Below are positions 1-8,162 of a DNA stretch of 64,000 nt, piece after piece; positions within the stretch are counted from its first letter, which is position 1, and each line of letters begins with the position of its first letter. The notes under the pieces were generated by a model that was not told the origin of the DNA, searched no databases, and was given only the letters and a program-made list of their open reading frames with translations. The stretch covers positions 115,870 through 179,869 of the forward strand of contig DIAF01000020.1 in assembly GCA_002414665.1 (NCBI GenBank). The letters are read 5' to 3'. The stretch comes from Halieaceae bacterium UBA5085. Lineage in GTDB: Bacteria > Pseudomonadota > Gammaproteobacteria > Pseudomonadales > Halieaceae. The position numbers and the translations under genes are program-made.

Positions 1-448
1 GCTGAAGGTAGGCAGTGTTGACAAAAGCATCTTCAAGTGACGCTCTATCCAGGCCAATCTTTTCCCCGACATCGAAAAGTACCTGCTGATCACCGATATC
101 CAACCCACCGGCCCATTCGGCGCGCATGACTTCAACGATCCACTGACGCAATACCCCTTTTTTCTCGGCGAGGAGAGAGGCGGCTCCAGCGATGGTAGGG
201 TCAGTGGTAATCGGCGGAGGCGTCATGGGAATACCCATCTTCGCTGTAATGCGACGTACATCCTGCCTGGTCAGTGGGACCTTGACTTTGGCGCGCTCGG
301 GAGAAGAACGACCAGACCAGCCTCCCAGAGGACGCCACACCAAATTGGTGTGGTAGTCATCGAAAATCCTGAACAGGGTTTTTGAAGCAATGTAGCAATA
401 GGGGCTTCGAAAATTGAAATACAGCGTTACATCAACCGGGTCTGTCAT
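1..448 (-). CDS. 2-hydroxychromene-2-carboxylate isomerase-like protein (DsbA/thioredoxin fold), C-terminus beyond window edge
   Basis: About 149 residues are visible before the left edge cuts the gene. The N-terminus reads as a short beta strand followed by NFRSPYCYIAS, which matches the HCCA isomerase/kappa-GST-like motif (F.SPY.Y) where a Ser replaces the DsbA CxxC. Family members isomerise 2-hydroxychromene-2-carboxylate in naphthalene degradation, but many relatives have unknown substrates. I chose ATG 448 (MTDPVDV); an in-frame ATG at 460 would add four residues. Neither start has a clear ribosome-binding site, because the T-tract of the terminator after the DUF1329 gene ends at 461. 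The location downstream of meta-cleavage genes suggests a role with aromatic compounds; the exact substrate is unknown. Confidence 0.75.
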   Translation of the reverse strand, partial: MTDPVDVTLYFNFRSPYCYIASKTLFRIFDDYHTNLVWRPLGGWSGRSSPERAKVKVPLTRQDVRRITAKMGIPMTPPPITTDPTIAGAASLLAEKKGVLRQWIVEVMRAEWAGGLDIGDQQVLFDVGEKIGLDRASLEDAFVNTAYLQ

Positions 449-460
449 GGCTACATCCAT

Positions 461-503
461 AAAAAAGTGCCAACTCCCGCCTTGTATAGGCGCCGGGAGT
501 TGG
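461..503 (-). terminator. Rho-independent terminator after the DUF1329 gene
   Basis: Read on the minus strand, the stem arms CCAACTCCCG (494-503) and CGGGAGTTGG (470-479) are perfectly complementary over 10 bp with a 14-nt loop. They are followed by CAC and six T residues (461-466). It begins 19 bp after the DUF1329 stop codon and ends almost on the start of the isomerase-like gene, so that gene depends on read-through or on an unseen promoter. Confidence 0.85.
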
Positions 504-521
504 CCAAAAGAACACCGCAGA

Positions 522-1832
522 CTATCGGCCCTTGGCGCGCATATTTTGCACGGTGAAGATTTTTACCTCGTTCAACTTGGGATCAACCTGCCCCTTGAAC
601 TGGCCTGTAGTGCAATGTCCCGCCTGTACATCCAGCATCGAGAAAGCATCGTCAATTGACACGCCGGTTCCCTTGTTCTTCTCGAGGTGGTGATCAGGGT
701 GGGCCTGGCCAATGAGCCACGACTTCCACAGGTCGCCCTTGCGGTCGTAGATCAGCGTACGTGGCAGGGTAAACGTCTGTGCATCCACGTAATGCGTGCG
801 CTTGCTGATGGGATGGTTCTCATCAATCGGATCTGACTCCAGAACATGCACTTTACGCAGCTGCCAGGTGATATTCGGGAAACAGCCGCCCTTCCCGCCA
901 AAATCAACAAACTGGTAGCCGTCACTCTCTTCCAGATCAGTGGCAAGTTCCAGGTCGTTGTGGTTGAAGAAAGGCAGCATGATGTTCTTGGTGCCTTTGT
1001 AACTCCAGTTCATGTCAGAAATACGGCCGTTGTACCCTTCAAAGTCCTCAATCATGATGTCAGCACCGAGGAAAGAATCGGTAATCTGACCTGAGGACAG
1101 GCGACGAACACGACGCTGGAAGCCGAGGTACAACCATGTGTTATCTGCAGTCTGGTCATCAGAAGAGCGATGAATCAGCAGTTGCGTGTTCTTTACATCA
1201 AACGGTTCCAGCACTTGAACATAGATGGCTCGGAAAAGGTCAGATGGATTGTCTTCGAACTCCGGCACAGGGTCGTGTTGCACACGGTGCTTGTAGTTCA
1301 GAAAGTGAAAATTGAATTTGAGTGTTCGCTCGATTTTGCCGGACTCCAGGTCACGATAGCGCCAGTAGAACGGATAAATTGCTGCACTATCACCCCAGTT
1401 GTAGCCGTACTTGTAGTTCCATGCGAGTTTTTCACCTGCGCGTGGATCATCGAGACTCGGTTGTTCCGGGAATGGTCGGCCAGCCACAAAGCCATTAATC
1501 TGCCCCAGCTGCTCACCGAGGCTAACCCCGCCAAGGCCCTTGCGGGTGGCTTCCACGTAATTCGGATGGAGATCGAAGGACGTAGTTTCACCCACCTTCA
1601 TTTCCCACCAGCCATTCTTCAACTGCTCGTAGGTCGCGGGATCCAGAATATCGGTGAACTGATCGACATTCGCTGCATTTATGGTCATGCCAACGGCCAG
1701 ATTCTCGGCGGTGGGCGTACCATTCCGGTAGGGGTAGAAAGAATCGTCTACAACATCGGCGCTCACCGCGGGGACGAGGCCCGCGCCCAGGCTGACAGCC
1801 AACGCGAGGGTAATTACAGGTTTCTCAAACAT
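522..1832 (-). CDS. DUF1329 family exported protein
   Basis: 436 residues with an N-terminal signal peptide (hydrophobic stretch about residues 6-24, ending near AVSA). The body matches the DUF1329 family: the N-terminal VGMTINAANVDQF type segment, repeated W/Y-rich strands, and the C-terminal region with RTHYVDAQTFTLPRTLIYDRKG. DUF1329 proteins resemble outer-membrane lipoprotein-sorting (LolB-like) folds and travel with DUF1302 and RND proteins in gammaproteobacterial clusters for hydrophobic substrates. It sits 27 bp after the DUF1302 gene and is followed by a strong terminator, so it probably closes the operon. The molecular function is unknown; a periplasmic or outer-membrane role in handling hydrophobic compounds is inference. 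Confidence 0.85.
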   Translation of the reverse strand: MFEKPVITLALAVSLGAGLVPAVSADVVDDSFYPYRNGTPTAENLAVGMTINAANVDQFTDILDPATYEQLKNGWWEMKVGETTSFDLHPNYVEATRKGLGGVSLGEQLGQINGFVAGRPFPEQPSLDDPRAGEKLAWNYKYGYNWGDSAAIYPFYWRYRDLESGKIERTLKFNFHFLNYKHRVQHDPVPEFEDNPSDLFRAIYVQVLEPFDVKNTQLLIHRSSDDQTADNTWLYLGFQRRVRRLSSGQITDSFLGADIMIEDFEGYNGRISDMNWSYKGTKNIMLPFFNHNDLELATDLEESDGYQFVDFGGKGGCFPNITWQLRKVHVLESDPIDENHPISKRTHYVDAQTFTLPRTLIYDRKGDLWKSWLIGQAHPDHHLEKNKGTGVSIDDAFSMLDVQAGHCTTGQFKGQVDPKLNEVKIFTVQNMRAKGR

Positions 1833-1859
1833 GATCGTATCTCCTGATTGTTATCGGAA

Positions 1860-3827
1860 TTAGAAGCGATAGCGCAACGTTACCTGGAACTCATCTTCTT
1901 CACTGGCACTACCCAGGGGGCCAGAACGGAAGCGACCCATTGGCTGTATCCCGCTCAACCCAACTGAACCGGACTGCATTGGATCTGCATGAGCTGGACT
2001 GGCCGTAAAGGGAGGAAATGGATTACAGGTTCGGCAATCATCAAACTGCTGGTCTTCCATGCTGTCGCCGACCTTGATATTGAACCCTACGACCAGTCTC
2101 CAGCTGTCGCTGATCAGCCAATCAACCGACGGGGCAATTGTGCCGGCGCCTGCCTCATAGTCCCACGCCATAATTACCTGGGGGCTGATGGTATCTGACT
2201 TGTACCAACCCTTGATCAGCAGGGTCATGGTGTAGTTGTCTTCCCAATCGGGCATCCCGATATCGCCCAGCGGACCGCTTACCAGTTCGTGGTCGAGCAA
2301 GTGCTGACCGAATACCTGGCCGGAAATAAGGAATGCACGGTTTTTGTTAAGAAACGGGATAAACGTGTTCCGGTCTACGCCCAATACCCATCGGAACACA
2401 TCAGAGTCGGAATACAAGTCCGGCTGCAGCGTGTTGGCGAACTCCTCACCTTGTGTATAGGTGGTTTCCACGCGAAACACAGTTTTCAGGCTGTCAACGT
2501 AGAAGTCCAGGGAGCCACCGACCAGATCAACTTCAGGGAAGTCGATATCGAAAGCAATCAGGTGGTCCCAATCCGCGACTTCACCTGTGAAAGCATTCAT
2601 CGAGGGAATATTGCCGCGCAACACTGGCAACTGCTGGTAGAAATGGTAGTAGTTAAGCGAGAAGCCCACACTGTTGTAGACCCCCTCCAACTTGATACCT
2701 CCCTGATCGTGGCCGGAAGGCAGGTTTACGTTGCGGATACCAATAACACCAGGTGCAAAATCCGCCGCAATCAAACCCGGATCGTCGAGACCTATGGCTC
2801 CAGCAGGTACGAAGTTGGAGACCGTACAGCCGTTTTCCCAGCAATTGTTCATGGCTCTGAAGAATGAGCCGGCGTCGAGGATAGAGTAAGGGGTACCGCC
2901 CTGCCCCAACGCACTGGGACGGAACTCATCAAAGTTCCAAACCAGTTGCAGGTTCAGGTCATCAAATGTATCAGTCGCGCCCCAACGGTACTCGGCAGAG
3001 GCAATCCACTGGGGAATACGAATGTCTTCGAGTTCGTCATAGATATTCTGCCGGGAATAATCGACAGGGTTGATAATATCCAGAACCCTGAACAGATCTG
3101 TGCGTCCCCAGACCACCTGCTGCTTGCCAACCCGGAAAAACCACTCGGACATGTCGCCAGTAGGTATGCTGCCTTCGAAATACAGCTCACGAATGAAATC
3201 CAGCTGATCGTTGAACTCGGGGAAGCGGAGATCGTTGGTGTCGAAGTCCATATAGTCCTTCAAACCACAACCCCGGCTGTCTTCATCACAAGGCCGTACC
3301 GGCACACCGATGGTAACTCCAGCCATCGGATCGTGCATGTCCTCACCCAGAACCTTGAGACCCGAATTGGGGTTTCTGGAGACGTCGTAAAGGAAGCCGG
3401 GGGGTATGGGGTTGCCGGCCGCTGCTCCGCCATTGCCGAGGATGGACAGCCCCCATGGGGAATCACCATTACCGCCAAAGAGTGCCTGGGCGGTGGTACT
3501 GCCAAAGTTCTCGAAGCTCCTGGCGCCGCCGGCATTTTTGCCGTACTCGTCATCATTGATATCGTAAACCGCATCATAGGTGCCACGTAACGTGCCACTG
3601 ACGCGGAAGTTACTCATACCGAATTTCTTGCCAAAGTCTTTGCTGAACTCAAATTGTCCAGTATTTCGCGACTTGGATATCCCCGCGCCATCACGATAGA
3701 AGGTTGCGTTTTCAACGAACCCCGCTGTATCCCATTGCGCATCCTGTGCCGTGACAGAACCAGCTCCAAGGCCAGCCATAACAGCAGTGCCTCCCAGCAC
3801 GCCTAGAATCATCTTCTTATTTCTCAT
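1860..3827 (-). CDS. DUF1302 family outer-membrane protein
   Basis: 655 residues from ATG 3827, chosen because it has an AAGGGG Shine-Dalgarno sequence and opens a clean signal peptide (MRNKKMILGVLGG...VTAQDA); the open frame extends 46 codons further upstream without such support. The mature protein is rich in aromatic and Asp/Asn residues, has alternating beta-strand character, and ends in YRF with a terminal Phe, as in outer-membrane beta-barrels. It contains the typical DUF1302 stretch FRVGKQQVVWGRTDLFRVLD. The family is often linked to uptake or export of hydrophobic or aromatic compounds but is not biochemically defined. It sits between the RND transporter and DUF1329, consistent with an envelope-spanning system. 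Confidence 0.87.
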   Translation of the reverse strand: MRNKKMILGVLGGTAVMAGLGAGSVTAQDAQWDTAGFVENATFYRDGAGISKSRNTGQFEFSKDFGKKFGMSNFRVSGTLRGTYDAVYDINDDEYGKNAGGARSFENFGSTTAQALFGGNGDSPWGLSILGNGGAAAGNPIPPGFLYDVSRNPNSGLKVLGEDMHDPMAGVTIGVPVRPCDEDSRGCGLKDYMDFDTNDLRFPEFNDQLDFIRELYFEGSIPTGDMSEWFFRVGKQQVVWGRTDLFRVLDIINPVDYSRQNIYDELEDIRIPQWIASAEYRWGATDTFDDLNLQLVWNFDEFRPSALGQGGTPYSILDAGSFFRAMNNCWENGCTVSNFVPAGAIGLDDPGLIAADFAPGVIGIRNVNLPSGHDQGGIKLEGVYNSVGFSLNYYHFYQQLPVLRGNIPSMNAFTGEVADWDHLIAFDIDFPEVDLVGGSLDFYVDSLKTVFRVETTYTQGEEFANTLQPDLYSDSDVFRWVLGVDRNTFIPFLNKNRAFLISGQVFGQHLLDHELVSGPLGDIGMPDWEDNYTMTLLIKGWYKSDTISPQVIMAWDYEAGAGTIAPSVDWLISDSWRLVVGFNIKVGDSMEDQQFDDCRTCNPFPPFTASPAHADPMQSGSVGLSGIQPMGRFRSGPLGSASEEDEFQVTLRYRF

Positions 3828-3882
3828 TGGATTCCCCTTTAAAGGTTTTATTAGCGGCCGCGGCCGTTCACCCGGTACAACA

Positions 3883-6306
3883 TCATCCAGCCGTGACTGG
3901 CTCAGCATGAATTTCATCATCCAACAGCTCCGCCTTGACGATAAACGTCGGCCGGAACCGTACAATCCAGGCGGGCACGAGGTTCGCCGCCGCCCAGGCG
4001 TTGAGTATCAACATCACGACAAGAAGGAGAGCGGCATCTGCCTGAAAGCGGAGATCTGACACGAAGGCCCACATGACCACGCCACCAATGAGCGCCGTCG
4101 CCGTAAACGCGATTGCCTTCCCGGTAGTGGCAATAGCCAGACGAATTCCCGCCTCAAGGTCGCCGCCGAGTCTGGCGGTCTCTTCGCGAATCCTGTCCAT
4201 CATATAAATCGAATAATCGATACCCACACCGATACCGACAGCAATAATCGGGACCGTATTTACATCAATTCCAATTCCGACGACGCCCATGTACGCGTAT
4301 GTCGCAACGGTGCAGAAGGTCATGACAAGAAACATGAGCCAGCCAGCGTGCAAGGACCAATAGAAAAGCGTTACGAAAAGAAAGATGAGCGCCATGGCTG
4401 CCGGGATAATGACGATATTGCTTTCGAAGGCTGCCTCGTTGATAGCCGCGGTTACGCCAATGGGCCCACCTGCGAGTCGCACCTCCAGTCCATCCACCTG
4501 ATTGGCGGGATCATCTATCCATTCCTTCGCCATATGGATGGCACGACGCAGGGTCTCGCCTTTGTGGTCCTTATAGAAAAACACGAGGTTCGCGGTCTGC
4601 TCATCAGTGTCGACAAACTCCTTCAAAGCTCCAGGAATAGGACTGGACGCCATGAAGGCAAACATCAGGCCACCGACATAAGACGCCTCGTCAGGAATCA
4701 CCGACCAACGTGGATCATCGTTATGCAATATGCGATTGACCTGCTTCACAAGATCGGGCATGCCCTTGCTGCCACCCATCTCCGGGTCCTTGAGCATGTG
4801 TATTTGCAGATCTTCGAGCGCGCGCAAAACATCCGGACGTTTTATTCCACCGGGCTCGCTGGTGCGCGCAACAATGTACATCTCCTCCGAACCCGGAAAA
4901 TTGTCATTAATATTCTGCGAGGAAACGTTGTAATCGTGGTCGGGATAGAGAATTGGCGAGCCTGGCTCTGATTCACCAATCTGTACTCTGGAACTGAGTA
5001 TGCCACCTCCGATGTAGACCACCAGTGCGAGAAGCAAAACACCTGCTGAGCCGTTCCTGCTGGTTACAACCCGCGCGAGTGAAGCAAATACGCCTGTCTG
5101 GGCATCATCCTCGGCGCTGCTGGAGACCTTGCTCAGCGGGAGTAATGACAACACCAGCGGAACCGCTATGAGCACGGTAATCACCACCGTACCAGCCCAG
5201 ATTGAAGCGTAAATTCCAAGCTTCACATTGATCGGCGAAGAACCGAGGGAAATCAGCAAGAGTCCCACGGCATCAGAAACAATCCCGAGAGTCCCAGGTC
5301 GGAAAAGGGTTTCGAACGTACGCCGGGCTGCATCGTGATTGTCGTGCGCCTCGTGAGCTTCATGATAGTAGCGTTCGACCAGCTGTATGCCATGTGACAT
5401 GGCTCTTGCGGTGATGAGGAAAGGAATGACCAGAGTCAGGGGGTCAAGGTTGTAACCCAGCAGCGCAACAATACCCAGTCCCCAGGTAGCGGAAATCAAG
5501 ACTCCTATCAGGGGCAGCACAATTCCGTAGAGACGTGAGCGGAAATACAGGACAAGCAATGCCAGCAGAATCGCAAGAGTGAGGAAAAATATCTGCATGA
5601 TCTGGTTGAGGTAGCTGTAGACCCAACCCATAAGAACCGGCTGCCCTGTCGCGTAGATTTGCACACCCGGTGCGGCCTCACTGGCGCGCAGCTGTTCCAC
5701 ATCGTCTTTTAACTCCCCGAGCTGGCGGAATATCTCTACATAGTCAAGCTGTCCCTCATTAAATGTTCCGCGAATGAGTGCAGATTTAAGGTCAGGAGAT
5801 ACCAGCAGGCCGTAAACAGTCGGGTTTGCCATCACGTCGAGGCGCAACTGGTTCAGTTGCTCTTCCGTCAGGTCCGGATAGAGGGGGTCGTAATACGCTT
5901 CTGAATTCATATTGCCCAATTCAGTAAGCCATGTCTTGCGCACCGTTCGGTGCGTCAAGCTACGCACAAGATTGTGGTTTACGCCCGGCAGGGAATCGAC
6001 ACCGAGCGTTAGCCGATGGATTCGCGAGAGAGTGTCCGAATTGAAAATGTCACCCTCTTCCACTGATATCGCCATAACGACGTTATTGGCGCCGCCGAAA
6101 GTGTCCTTAACATCGTTGTGCAACTGGATATAGGGGTGTTCCTGGGGCAACAAGTCCGCGAAATTGGAATACATCTCCAGATAGGGAACACGTGTGGCAA
6201 AGAATGCAGTCGCCAGCAGTATCACCGAGAGAAAGGTTTTAGGATGATAGAAGACAAACACTTCTATCATTCTGAAAAATCGACTAATCACGCTGTCTTC
6301 TTTCAC
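3883..6306 (-). CDS. RND superfamily (MMPL-type) transporter
   Basis: 807 residues, initiating at GTG 6306. The architecture is one N-terminal membrane helix, a large periplasmic loop (about residues 50-240), a block of membrane helices, a second large loop (about 420-630) and a second helix block. The C-terminal half carries VGIGVGIDYSIYMMDR, the conserved Asp-containing helix of RND/MMPL proteins. MMPL-type RND proteins move lipids, hopanoids or hydrophobic molecules by proton motive force across the inner membrane. There is no adjacent membrane-fusion protein; instead the neighbours are DUF1302, DUF1329 and a Ycf48-like lipoprotein, a recurrent four-gene set. The substrate may be an aromatic or another hydrophobic compound; direction is unknown. 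Confidence 0.88.
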   Translation of the reverse strand: MKEDSVISRFFRMIEVFVFYHPKTFLSVILLATAFFATRVPYLEMYSNFADLLPQEHPYIQLHNDVKDTFGGANNVVMAISVEEGDIFNSDTLSRIHRLTLGVDSLPGVNHNLVRSLTHRTVRKTWLTELGNMNSEAYYDPLYPDLTEEQLNQLRLDVMANPTVYGLLVSPDLKSALIRGTFNEGQLDYVEIFRQLGELKDDVEQLRASEAAPGVQIYATGQPVLMGWVYSYLNQIMQIFFLTLAILLALLVLYFRSRLYGIVLPLIGVLISATWGLGIVALLGYNLDPLTLVIPFLITARAMSHGIQLVERYYHEAHEAHDNHDAARRTFETLFRPGTLGIVSDAVGLLLISLGSSPINVKLGIYASIWAGTVVITVLIAVPLVLSLLPLSKVSSSAEDDAQTGVFASLARVVTSRNGSAGVLLLALVVYIGGGILSSRVQIGESEPGSPILYPDHDYNVSSQNINDNFPGSEEMYIVARTSEPGGIKRPDVLRALEDLQIHMLKDPEMGGSKGMPDLVKQVNRILHNDDPRWSVIPDEASYVGGLMFAFMASSPIPGALKEFVDTDEQTANLVFFYKDHKGETLRRAIHMAKEWIDDPANQVDGLEVRLAGGPIGVTAAINEAAFESNIVIIPAAMALIFLFVTLFYWSLHAGWLMFLVMTFCTVATYAYMGVVGIGIDVNTVPIIAVGIGVGIDYSIYMMDRIREETARLGGDLEAGIRLAIATTGKAIAFTATALIGGVVMWAFVSDLRFQADAALLLVVMLILNAWAAANLVPAWIVRFRPTFIVKAELLDDEIHAEPVTAG

Positions 6307-6320
6307 ATCGAGATACCTTG

Positions 6321-7325
6321 TTATATTTTTTGAGTTCTGTGCGCCAGCGGTATTACTGCAAGCGTTCCACCGCCACCTGCAACCAGCAGTGATCCATTGG
6401 CCAGGGTGTCCAGGCCGCGCATGAATGCCAGAACTTCAGGCGCCCCCTCGAATACCGACCATGCTCCGTCTTTCAGCTCGACAAGCTTCGCGCTCCCACC
6501 CACCGCAAAAACACCCTCGCTACTGGCATGCAGGTTATAAATTGGCGCTGTAGTTACCGATTCCTGACGTGTCCAACTCCGAGCGCCGTCTTCGGTCTGC
6601 CAGATAACGCCGTCCAGACCGCCTGCCCATCCCGCGTTTGCATCAAGGAAGTCAACAGCCATCGGATAAAACTCGTTTGGAATTGACTCGCGTTGCTCCC
6701 AACTGTCGCCCCCGTCCAACGAGGCCAGAACAACGCCAAACTCACCCAGGGCGAAGCCGTGCTGTTCGTCAACAAAACGCACGGAGGTGAACTGCAAGTC
6801 CTCGTAAAGGCTGAACTCGTTCCACTCAGCTGTCGCTGCTTCAGTTTCAGTCCAATACAGCGTACTGAAACTGGCAGAAACCCAAAGCCGCCCGTTTGGC
6901 GCGCAGTGAATCGACAGGGTATTTTCCTGTGTATCGATAACAGCGGAGACCCAGTCCCCATCACTGCCTTCACGCCAGACATGACGCTCCGAGTCGAGAG
7001 CGTAGAATTTTCCGTTCGCACATGCGGTTACATCGATTAGCGCGGGCCGACCGGGCAGATCATTCCGCTGCCAGCTATTCCCGGAATCCTCAGACGTGAG
7101 AATGGCTCCCACTGAGCTGACGACCATGACTCGGTCGCCGTTATGGGCCACGGCCTGAAACATGTCATAGCGTCTGATATCTCGCGCCTTCTCAGCAGCC
7201 ACCCCCTCAAGATTCAAAGGCGCCTCACAGGCGGAAAGCAGCCCCACCAGCAAAGTGCTCAAAAAAAGGTGTGACTGTGGAGAGGCTTTACGCGAAATGT
7301 GCAGCATTGCAGTTATCGTTTTCAT
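6321..7325 (-). CDS. Ycf48-like/BNR-repeat lipoprotein
   Basis: 334 residues from ATG 7325, preceded by AGGAAC. An in-frame ATG seven codons upstream is less favourable. The N-terminus is a lipoprotein signal with lipobox LLSAC, so it should be lipid-anchored after cleavage. The remainder holds repeated S.DGG.SW-type units (for example EDSGNSW, LDGGDSWEQR, EDGARSWTR) typical of Ycf48/BNR beta-propellers. Ycf48 itself is a photosystem II assembly factor, but bacterial relatives in RND/DUF1302/DUF1329 clusters have no known photosynthetic role. It lies 14 bp upstream of the RND transporter start, implying co-transcription and a role in assembly of the envelope complex (inference). Confidence 0.82.
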   Translation of the reverse strand: MKTITAMLHISRKASPQSHLFLSTLLVGLLSACEAPLNLEGVAAEKARDIRRYDMFQAVAHNGDRVMVVSSVGAILTSEDSGNSWQRNDLPGRPALIDVTACANGKFYALDSERHVWREGSDGDWVSAVIDTQENTLSIHCAPNGRLWVSASFSTLYWTETEAATAEWNEFSLYEDLQFTSVRFVDEQHGFALGEFGVVLASLDGGDSWEQRESIPNEFYPMAVDFLDANAGWAGGLDGVIWQTEDGARSWTRQESVTTAPIYNLHASSEGVFAVGGSAKLVELKDGAWSVFEGAPEVLAFMRGLDTLANGSLLVAGGGGTLAVIPLAHRTQKI

Positions 7326-7355
7326 AATGCTGTTCCTGCTTGGCAAGGCAGCGCC

Positions 7356-8147
7356 TTACACAAACCTCATGTTGATCGTACCCATGTCGTGGTAGCGCAC
7401 GGTAATATTGTCCCCAGCACGCACAGCTACCGCTGCTGTTACACCTCCCGTCATGATGAAACTCCCGGCAGGCAACTCTTCACCACGCTCACCGAGCATA
7501 TTCGCCAACATGGCTACACTCGCTGCAGGGTCGCCGAGTACGGCGGCGCCCGTCGCCATTTCAACAATCTCACCGTTCTTCTCCATCACTACGCCACAGG
7601 TGCGCAGATCCATATGGTGCAACGGGCGACTGTGTCCTCCCGTAACGAAACGGGAGGAGGAACTGTTGTCTGCCACTACGCTCTTGATATCGAACTTGAA
7701 GTCTCTGTAACGGGAGTCGATGACTTCGACGGCGGGTAGCACAAAGTCAGTCGCCGCGATCACATCCGCCACATGCACGCCGGGGCCCTTGAGCACTTTC
7801 TTGGTAACGAAGGCAATTTCGGCTTCGACTTTGGGATGAATTAGCTCCGAGGTTTTGATCGCAGAGCCGTCTGCACAGCTGAAGTAGTCAGCAAGGAAGC
7901 CATAGCAGGGCTCCTCTACCCCCATCTGTGCCATCTTGGCCCAGGAGGTCAGCCCCATTTTCATTCCCACGATCTTGTTTCCGCGAGCCTCCTTGCGGCG
8001 ACGAATTGCCCACTGAATGTTGTAAGCATCCTCGAAATCCATCTCCGGATATTCGTCGGTGATCTTGGTAACGTCGTGAGCCTGTAGCTCGGCGTTCTCC
8101 AAATGTTCTGCCAACCGCTCTACGGTCTCGTGACTCAATGTGCTCAT
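7356..8147 (-). CDS. dmpH: 4-oxalocrotonate decarboxylase
   Basis: 263 residues, the usual length for DmpH/XylI. It closely follows the remembered DmpH sequence, including DAYNIQWAIRRRKE, KIVGMKMGLTSWAKMAQMG, HPKVEAEIAF, VEVIDSRY and MTGGVTAAVAV. The enzyme decarboxylates 2-oxo-3-hexenedioate to 2-oxopent-4-enoate in the dehydrogenase branch of meta-cleavage, acting with a Mg-dependent hydratase (DmpE), which is not in this window. The related hydratases share the fold, but the match here is to the decarboxylase. It follows dmpC by 15 bp and precedes the lipoprotein gene by 30 bp, so it belongs to the second catabolic operon. Confidence 0.9.
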   Translation of the reverse strand: MSTLSHETVERLAEHLENAELQAHDVTKITDEYPEMDFEDAYNIQWAIRRRKEARGNKIVGMKMGLTSWAKMAQMGVEEPCYGFLADYFSCADGSAIKTSELIHPKVEAEIAFVTKKVLKGPGVHVADVIAATDFVLPAVEVIDSRYRDFKFDIKSVVADNSSSSRFVTGGHSRPLHHMDLRTCGVVMEKNGEIVEMATGAAVLGDPAASVAMLANMLGERGEELPAGSFIMTGGVTAAVAVRAGDNITVRYHDMGTINMRFV

Positions 8148-8162
8148 GGTGTTCCTTTTCTG

